Positions 51,201-60,900 of a stretch of DNA of 64,000 bases are shown here, one piece after another. The stretch comes from Dendrobium chrysotoxum (lineage: Eukaryota; Streptophyta; Magnoliopsida; Asparagales; Orchidaceae). Under the pieces are notes generated by a model. That model did no database searches. It was not told the DNA's origin and saw only the letters and a program-made list of their open reading frames with translations. Position 1 is the stretch's first letter, and the number at the start of each line of letters is the position of its first letter. Location: positions 75,209,528 to 75,273,527 of the forward strand of contig CM034312.1 in NCBI GenBank assembly GCA_019925795.1. The letters run 5' to 3'. The translations under genes were made by a program, and so were the position numbers.

Positions 51201-54200
51201 TGGAGGTTGAGCCGTGGGTAGTAAGAGGCGAGGGAGGACCGGCGGTGGTGAAGGGAGGAAGGAAAGAAGATAGAAAATAAAAGCCACGAACCCGGACGCT
51301 TCCAAGGTTGGTGGGTGATCCGCTTCCCTCTCCTAGAGTTTCTTCTCCATAGCTCTCAAGCTCTCACAAATATAAAGATGCAAAATTTTCTTGATAATCA
51401 TTCATTAACTTCAAAATAAACATGAGGAGCTTATAAATAGCCTCCAACAAAGAAAGGGAAATCAACGACAACATTGCCCCTAGGGCTTACACACGACAAA
51501 GCCCTTAAGGGTAAAACTAAAAATATAACTAAAACAAATACATATAAAGACTCAAAAATAGATCGACGCCATCGTGGCCGTAGATCGTCGGCCACGTCTC
51601 TGATAAACTTTCCATGATCTGATGTCCTCATCATTCTCCTGGGGTGGGAAAAAGCTCGACTCCGTCAAATAAGCGTCTCAGGTGCTCTCATAAATCTCCA
51701 GTGCGTCAGGGTCAATCTGTGATAAGAGGCGAGCCAAGGGGGGGGGTTTGGCGAGCCAAGGGGTTCAGGTGGAGGTTGAGCCGTGGGTGGTAAGAGGCGA
51801 GGGAGGACCGGCGGTGGTGAAGGGAGGAAGGAAAGAAGATAGAAAATAAAAGCCACGAACCCGGAAGCTTCCAAGGTTGGTGGGTGATCCGCTTCCCTCT
51901 CCTAGAGTTTCTTCTCCATAGCTCTCAAGCTCTCACAAATATAAAGATGCAAAATTTTCTTGATAATCATTCATTAACTTCAAAATAAACATGAGGAGCT
52001 TATAAATAGCCTCCAACAAAGAAAGGGAAATCAACGACAGCATTGCCCCTAGGGCTTACACACGACAAAGCCCTTAAGGGTAAAACTAAAAATATAACTA
52101 AAACAAATACATATAAAGACTCAAAAATAGATCGACGCCATCGTGGCCGTAGATCGTCGGCCACGTCTCTGATAAACTTTCCATGATCTGATGTCCTCAT
52201 CATTCTCCTGGGGTGGGAAGAAGCTCGACTCCGTCGAATAAGCGTCTCAGGTGCTCTCATAAATCTCCAGTGCGTCAGGGTCAATCTGTTGTAGCTCTTC
52301 ACGATCCAACCAAGTATCCTCTGACTCAGGTTTACCTCTCCACCTGATCAAATACCTTCTTCGTCCACCCTCTTTTATGGAAATGATATCATCACTCAGA
52401 ATCGTGTCAATCTTCTCTGCCATAGGTATTTTGGGAATGTTTGGGAGTGGAGGGAGGCTTGGGTTCTCACAGGATGGGGTCACACAAGGCTCTTTTTAAA
52501 GTGAATTTTGTGGGTTAAAATCTGGGCCCTCGTATGCTACTAGATCTTCTATGTTAAAAGAGGAATTGATATTGAATTCTGCAGGCAAATCCACCACATA
52601 AGCGTTATCGTTGATTTTTTTAATTATTTTGAATGGTCCTGCACTTTTAGCGTGTAACTTCTTAACCATTTCTTGCGGGAACCGTTCTGGACAAATCCGC
52701 ACCATCACTGAGTCACCAGCCTCAAAAGTTTTAAATTTTCGTTTAAGATCAGCATAAGTTTGTAATCGTTATTGCTCTTTTCAATCCGACGTGCAATCTC
52801 TTTATGAAGTTCAAGCATATGCGATGCAAATGAGGATGCAGACTCAGAAATCCTATACCTAGAACACATGGGTATGAGATCTAGCAGCTGTCTAGGTTTG
52901 AACCCATAAACAATTTCAGAGGGACTTAGATCGATGGTACGGTTCACTGAATTATTATAGGCGAACTCAGCTGTAGGAAGTATGGAATCTCAATCTTAAC
53001 AGGTTGCCTAAGCTCCTATTGACTACCTTGGTTTGACCATCAGTTCGTTGATGAAAGGCTGTGGAGAATTGCAATTTGGTGCCCATTTTCATCTAAAGGG
53101 TCTTCCAAAAATAACTGGTGAATTTAACATCCATGTCCGATACAATGATTTTGGGTAAACCATATAAACGGACGACCTCGTTGAAATAAAATTTGGCAAT
53201 GTGGGAGGCGTCGGATGTTTTGGAGCAAGGTAGGAAATGGGACATTTTGGAAAATCTATCGACTACGACACAGATGGTGTCATTCCTACGGATAGTCTTG
53301 GGCAGGCTTAAGATAAAATCCATGCTAACGTCCTACCAAAGACAACTGGGGACAGGAAGAGGGGTGTACAGACCAGTGTTTTGTTAGCGTTGCATGGCCA
53401 GCTGGCAGGTGTGACACCTGCTGACCAACCTACTAACATCCCTCTTCAGGCTGGGCAAAAAGAAACAATATTCCACGGCTTCTATCTTCTTATCCCGACT
53501 GAAGTGCCCAGCGAGGCCTTCGGCGTGAAGTTCCCACACAAAAAATTCCCTAAGGGAGGTGCTAGGGATGCAAAGCTTTTGAACTTTAAAGAGATAACCA
53601 TCCTCCATAAGGAAATCATCCACAAGGCGTGTGCTGCCCGTGGACAGGAGAGAGTAAGTCTCCTTGAAGTTGGGGCATTCCAAATAGTCCCGTTTGACTT
53701 GGTCAAATCCCACAACTTCGGCTCTCATCTCAGTGGTAGTCATCATATGACGACTGAAAGCATCAACAGCTTTATTCTCAACTCCCGCCTTATGTCTAAG
53801 TATATAGGTGTACTCCTAAAGGAATTCGACCCATCGACCGTGACGTGCATTCAACTTCTTTTGGGAGTTGATATAACGCAGAGCCTTATGATCTGAGAAA
53901 ATAACAAACTCTTGTGGGAGCAAGTAGTATCGCCAATATCGAAGAGATTGGATCACTGCATAAAACTCTTTGTCATACGTAGAATAACACTGCCGAATGT
54001 CATTTAGCTTTTCATTGAAATAAGCTACCGGGTGACCTTCCTAGGATAGGAATCCTCCAATTCCGACCTCCGAAGCGTCGCAGGTCACTTCGAAGACTTT
54101 GGAGAAATTAGGAAGTCTCATTACTGGGGCTTCCACCATTCTTTTCTTAATCTCATCAAAAGCTCTGGTGGCGGTCGGGGTCCAGTGGAAATCACCCTTC

Positions 54201-57200
54201 TTAAGACAGTCGGTGATAGGAGATATAATGGTGCTGAAATTTCGGATAAACCTCCTATAGAAAGTGGCTATTCCGTGAAAGTTGCGGACTTCCCAGATGT
54301 TCTGAGGAACAGGCCATTCTATAATGGCCCTCACCTTCTCGGGATCTGCAGAGACCCCTTGGGCTGAAATAATAAAGCCCAAAAAGATAACACGGTCTAC
54401 AAGGAAAGTATATTTCTTGGGATTGGCATAAAGTTGTTCCTTCCTTAAGACCTTGCAAACTTGCCTTAAGTGGTTCAAGTGCTGACTCACTAACTGGCTA
54501 TAGATAAGAATGTTGTCAGAGTAGACGATGACAAACTTTTCCATAAAAGGGCGCAGCACTTGAGTCATGATCCTCATGAAAATACTCGGGGCGTTACTCA
54601 ACCCGAAAGGCATGACTAACCACACGTAGAGACCATCCTTGGTCTTAAAAACAATTTTACACTCATCACCTGGTCGGATCAGGATCTGGTGGTATCCACT
54701 CTTGAGATCAATCTTGGAGAATAGAGTGGCTCTCGTCATCGTATCAAGCATATCGTCTAACCTCGGGATAGGAAAATGATATTTGATGGTGATTTTGTTG
54801 ATAGCACGGCTATCAACACATATTCGCCATGATCCATCCTTCTTAGGAGTAAGAAGGGCGGGTACAACGCAAGGACTAAGGCTTTCTTTGATAAAGCCTC
54901 GCTATAATAACTCATCTACCTGCCTCTTAAATTCAGCATGTTCCGTGGGGTTCATGCGATAGTATGGCAGGTTAGGAAGAGAGGCTCCAAGGACAAAGTC
55001 TATAGCATGCTGGATGTCTCTAAGTGGGGGTAACTGATCAGGGAGATCATCAGGGAAGACATCAGCAAACTGACCCAGTATGGGTTGGACCTCTTGAGGA
55101 ATTAGATCGTCAGACTCAGTGGAAGTCTCACGACCGACTAAGGCGAACAGGGGTGCGCCTTGGGCAATCTCAGAATCCAGAACCTTGGCAATAACCAGGT
55201 TCAACCCTTTCTTCAATTTAGCAAGGTTGGATTTCGAGTCATCCTTAACCCGGGGCTACGATGGCAAGAGCTTGATCTTCTTACCCGCATGTCCGAACAC
55301 GCAGGTGTTCGAACGCCCATAGATGTGGACATCGTTATCAAAAATCTAAGGACAACCCAAAAGGATTTGTCCAACATCCATAATCAACACATCGCACCAA
55401 ACATTCTCCTTATAGTCAGCAAAGGAGATAGGTACGAGGCTTCGCTCCTTCACCTCCAAGGCATTGGAGTTGACCCATGCTACCTTATAACGGTTGGGGT
55501 GAGGAACGGCAGACAGGCCCAACTTGGACACCATGCTAGAGGAGACAGCATTGATGCAGCTGTCACTATCCACGATGACCTTACAGTTCTTATCTTTGAT
55601 CTTGGTGTAGGTGTGAAAGATCGCAGTCCTACGCCAGTCATCGGTGGTAACAAGGTGTGACATTGCACATCTCGCCACGCAGATGGGAGAGATGTCAAGT
55701 TTCTGAAGGCAATGGAGGACGGCAGTGTCATCATCCTCCTCGAAGAAATCACCCTCATCTTCCACCTGGTGGATCTGATCGACCTCGGGCTCAAAATCAT
55801 CCTCAGTGATCTCGATAATCGAGACTTTGTAGGGACTGGAGCACTAAGAAGCGATATGCCCATACCCCTGGCATCGAAAGCACTTGGTCCCGGGACTGGA
55901 TCGAGGGGTATCCAGGGTGGGAGGCTTACTCCTAAAATCAGATCGAGGTGCAGGAGGACCAGTGGGTGGTCGGGCAGTGCTCCCTGGGGTCGGTCAGGCA
56001 ATGGAGGTGTGAGGAGTGGAGCTACCATAAGGTTTATAGGGAGGCCTAGAATCATGGTGTCGACTAGGGTGTTGGGATCGGCTTTCCTTAAGGTCTAACA
56101 CTAGGCTATAGGCATTTTCAAGGGTAGTGACGTTCCGGGCAAACAGTTCGTTGCGAAGATCCTCTCGCAACCCAGTACGAAACATAGACAGAATCTGCGC
56201 GGAGGTAGTGGAGGTCTCCCCTTTGCAACGGATCAGATAATCGTCAAAGGATGCGATGTAATCCTTGACCGGTTTACTGCCCTGAGCCAGCCTATTCCAC
56301 TTATCCAACAGTCTAGGGAAGTACGAGAGAGGCAAGTACTTCTGTTTAAGCTCACGTTTCATGGATGGCCAATCAGTGATGGGATACTGATTTCGGGCTT
56401 CTCTAAGGCTTTCTAAATTGGACAAAAACTGACTCGCCCTACCCGTGAGTTTTATCTCGGCAAAACTAACCTTCCTAGCCTCGAAGATATTGTACCACTT
56501 AAAGAAACTATCCATTCCTTTGACCCAGTCCAGGAAGAGCTGGGGATCGAGGGTTCCATCGAAGGTTGGAGCATCGACTTTAATGTTCTTCATTAGTGGT
56601 ATGTCAGGATCGTGGTTAAGGTTGTGTCCATACTGGGGAGCGCGATAAGGGGCACGAAGAGGTCCCTCATCTTGGTAAGTATCATCCCCGTACAAGGACG
56701 GTGGTCGAGATGGAGTGTAGGGAGTCTAGTGGTTCCTACCTCGATCTAAGATGTCAAATCGGTCAGTGGTGGTTCTACGGAGTTTTGCGATGTCAGCCTG
56801 ATTTTTCGTAAGTTGTTCACTAATGGTGTTCATCTGACCTACCAGCAGGTCTAAAGTCCTTTCAAGTTTTCTGGGTCCATTGGAATACACTACGGGATAC
56901 TTATAGTGACTAGGATGTAAAGGACAGCAATTAAAATGAATGATAAAACACCTATAGCTTGCAAAAATGTAGTAAATGCATGGACAACAAACATATAATG
57001 TGTTAAATGAAATAAATGCAATGTTGGAACAATTGGCTAAGCTTAATGATGATAATTAAAACTCTACGATGGATCCTAGCACATGCAATAAGAGCAAATC
57101 ATGCTCTGATACCAGATGATGCAGAACATAAATGTAAAAAAATAGAAATTATTAAGAGCTTGCACGCTTTCAATTAAAAGCAATAGAAATTAATACTTTA

Positions 57201-57955
57201 GCCAACTAACAAAAATGAAAATCAAGAGAGGGCTGCCTTAGCTTAGGCTAAGTCACACACTCAAAGTTAAGATCTCAAAACAATTATAAATTCAACGTAA
57301 GCAAATTTGATGGAAATCCAATAACATTCCTAAATTAACAATGTGATCATTCACATAGAAGCCAACACTCACATCCTATGTTTATTAAGCTTGGCAGAGA
57401 TTAATTAGCAAGATCTTCATGAATCAAGTCCTAACCACAATAGAGAATTAAACTACGAAGATACAAGAGTAGGAAGATCGGATGACCTTTATCACGGTTT
57501 AGAAGTAACCCACCATTGAACGGAAGCAATATGTTCTTCTATGGCTTCAGAGAGAGTGAATAAGAAGCGCTCTACGTATTCCTCTACAGTGTTATCGATC
57601 TTCAGATTAACACCAAAGGAGGATTGATTGATGTCGACGTGACCTTGTTCGTTGTAGATGATGCCGGAGTCAAGGTCGAGATCGGCCATGCATCGATGTC
57701 GTTGTGTGAAGTATGGTAGACGTCGTCCTTTGCCCTCCTTAACGATTCTCTTTGAAAGAAACAAGACTTCAAATGGAGGAAAAGGGTGAGGAGTTCCCTT
57801 ATCAAAATATGAGAGGAAAGTTCATATTTTTGTCTTGGAGGGAATTAAGGTTTGGGAAGTTTGAATTCAAGCAAAGAGGGAGGGAGGGAAAATTGTCCTT
57901 GTGGAGAACCTTGATTGAGATGCTAAAGGGAAGAGTAATTAATATGGGGAGGGAG

Positions 57956-57989
<34 letters not shown>

Positions 57990-60900
57990 GGGGGGGTGTA
58001 TCAATGAGGGGGGAAGGGGTTTGGGGAAAGGTTTTAGTACTTGTCTCTTTGGGAATTCCAAATTAAAGAAGAGAAATTGATTCCAATCTAATTTAATTTT
58101 AATTTGGATTAGATTGGAGGAGTTTCCTAAAATAAAACTCTATTTAAGGAAACAATTCAAATTTCAAATTTTGATTGAGTGATTGGATTGGAATCTTTCC
58201 CAAATTAATTTATATGGAAAAGGAAAGAAATAATGGGGGGAATTTGAATTTTGAAGGCAAGAGGGAGATGGGGTGGCCGGTGGCTAGGTCTAGGGTTAGG
58301 TTAAGATTTGTGGTTTGATGATGTGGTGATGGGAGCCGTAGGTGGGGAAGGGGAAGGGGGGGGGGGGGGGGGGGTTGGTTCGGCGGGCCAAGGGGTTTGG
58401 GTGGAGGTTGAGCCGTGGGTGGGAAGAGGCGAGGGAGGGCCAGCGGTGGTCTAGGGAGGAAGGAAAGAAGATAGAAAATAAAAGCCACGAACCCGGACGC
58501 TTCCAAGGTTGGTGGGTGATCCGCTTCCCTCTCCTAGAGTTTCTTCTCCATAGCTCCCAAGCTCTCACAAACATAAAGATGCAGAATTTTCTTGATAATC
58601 ATTCATTAACTTCAAAATAAACATGAGGGGCTTATAAATAGCCTCCAACAAAGAAAGAGAAATAAACGACAACATTACCCCTAGGGCTTATACACGACAA
58701 AGCCCTTAAGTAAGGGTAAAACTGAAAATATAACTAAAATAAATACATATAAAGACTCAAAAATAGATCGGCGCCATCGTAGCCGTAGATCGTCGACCAC
58801 GTCTCTGATAAACTTCCAATGATCTGATATCCTCATCAATGAGCCAATCTTTTCTCACAACAGATACAACTAACACAGGTGCCTTATACCAAGGCTTCAT
58901 TAGAAAAAACTGTGCTTCAAGCTGACAATTTGCATTTCTAGTAAGCAGAAAGTTCACCCATTATTTTACATCCCAAAACACAAGTTCCATCATAGTATTT
59001 TTATCGTTTTATTTATATTCTATGGTGATGTGTTGTGTAGTACATAAAAGCATATTTGAAAGACCTATAATGAATTGAATTAAGAATAAATGACCAGCTG
59101 CATCCACCTACCACAGCGCTGACATCATTCATGGCATTTTTTAGTGAATCTTGAACAAGAAGGCTTCCTACAAAATAAGAAAATTAAAATTTCAATTTTA
59201 TATAAATATGCATGAAAAGCAATTACAATGCTATTTGCACTAACAAGACAACCTTGGTGCCAGACAACACTATCAGCCCAAGATTCCTGAATGGATGACC
59301 GTCCAGATCTAAGAAGAGAGTTAGAAAAGAAACAATATTAATATTCATTAACTTCTCTTGCTTAACGATTATTACCAGGCATTCTCTATATGTTGAACAA
59401 TTGCGGTAGAAATCATTGAAAGAATCATTACAGATAAAAAAGGAGTACGTTACTTGTGAGCAATATAAAAAGATAAGCTGTTTATAAAGACCTGAATTAG
59501 ACTGCCTTAACCTCATAGGAGGACTGTATAAAGGATACTAATTACAAGGCTGAATTTAAAAGATTGGCCTGCTTGGATCCGTAGCATAATGTATAAGGTA
59601 AGGCACGTCTGAAATTATAAGTTAAATCCGTACAGGTGCAATCCTATTTTAGATGTCTTCCATAACTATTAAATGCCACCATTTTTATTTTAAGAACATC
59701 TCTAGATACTCTATCATGCCCTCAAAAGGTTGTTAGATGTTCTACAACATCCAAAGTTTCAGCAGAAAACTGAAACCCCATTCCCAGAGGTTTATTACTA
59801 ATATGGAAGGAATCAGTTAGTAGATACGCAACTAGTTTTTGAAACTCTTAAAATTCTCTTTCACCAAACTATCTTGTCTCTTCAAATTGACAAGTCCTTT
59901 GATGTAATTGACTTAAGAACCCATCCACTTCCACTTTTCTACATAATTAAATACTATGACACTCTCACACCCATGTTGTTCCACAGATGAAACAAATGCT
60001 TTGGCTGTGGAAATGCAGCCTTGCAGAATGACACCATATGACACCATTAACTTCAGCTTGTGTTTCACATGATAAAATTTCAATAGACTGTTTTCCAAAT
60101 CATTCGACCAGTTTACACTAAGTTTCCAATGCTCTATCACAAAGCACAGGGCACACGGATAGAGAATAAGATTTGTGTGTTTCTTTCATTCTTTCTTCTT
60201 GGCCAAAAAGTAGAGGCATTTTGAAAAAATGCCAAACTCCTACCATACTAAATAGGAATAGTTAAGAGATTGATGGATACCAATAACGAGTTGAATTTGA
60301 TAGAGGCATCAAAAGCATAGAAATATTGCATTTCTGCAGATGAATGAAAGATACACATGATAATTCTAATTAAGTCTAAATACCTGCTAAAACTTGAAAC
60401 AGAGAAACCTTGCTGCACAGCCTCTTTGCAAACATGAGAGCCAACAAATCCATTTCCACCCAAAACAAGAACCTGCATCAAAGCCCCAACATGCAAACCA
60501 TCAAGGCCCCAACCCACCAATTCCCCAGTTGAGAACAGTCAGACATGATAGAACAAAGCCAGGATAACATTCCCATTTGAAATGGTAATCGCAGTGTATC
60601 TAAGAGAAGTGCTAATACCTTCTCCGGTCCAGGTGCCTCAGGTTTTACTGTTTCTGCTTCCTCAACTTTAAACGTTTCTTCAACTTTATTTGAACCCGTG
60701 GATAGCAGCCTCCCATTTCTCAATATACCTTGTGAACTGTTATATACATACAGCAGGTTGGCAGAAATTTGGGTCACATTAAATTCTTTCTGCTCCAAAA
60801 GATTCTAAAATGCAAAAAAATTCTGTGTAGCTGAACCAGGAGAATAAGCACAACAACACAAGACAAACAAATATGAAAATGAACAAGAAGAAAATTTAGA

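Larger units (their letters stand above)
49886..58838 (-). mobile_element. Complete Ty3/gypsy chromovirus in SDR intron 5
   Basis: The element is about 8.95 kb on the minus strand. LTRs are 57117-58838 (5') and 49886-52202 (3'). Both begin TGATGAGGA and end CATCA in the element's own direction. The target duplication is ATGAG (49881-49885 and 58839-58843). The primer site TGGTATCAGAGCAT (57101-57114, minus) matches initiator Met-tRNA use. Gag, protease, RT, RNase H, integrase and a chromodomain follow in gypsy order. Stops and lost catalytic residues make it non-autonomous now. Confidence 0.92.

Noticed and set aside
50916..51305. Proline-rich 129-codon frame on the minus strand, with similar frames at 51665-51874 and 58210-58506
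   Set aside because: It is produced by the LTR's G-runs and purine-rich repeats and repeats in both LTRs; there is no domain and the start lies inside the LTR.
53381..53896. 171-codon plus-strand frame
   Set aside because: It is the antisense shadow of the chromovirus integrase and RNase H on the minus strand.
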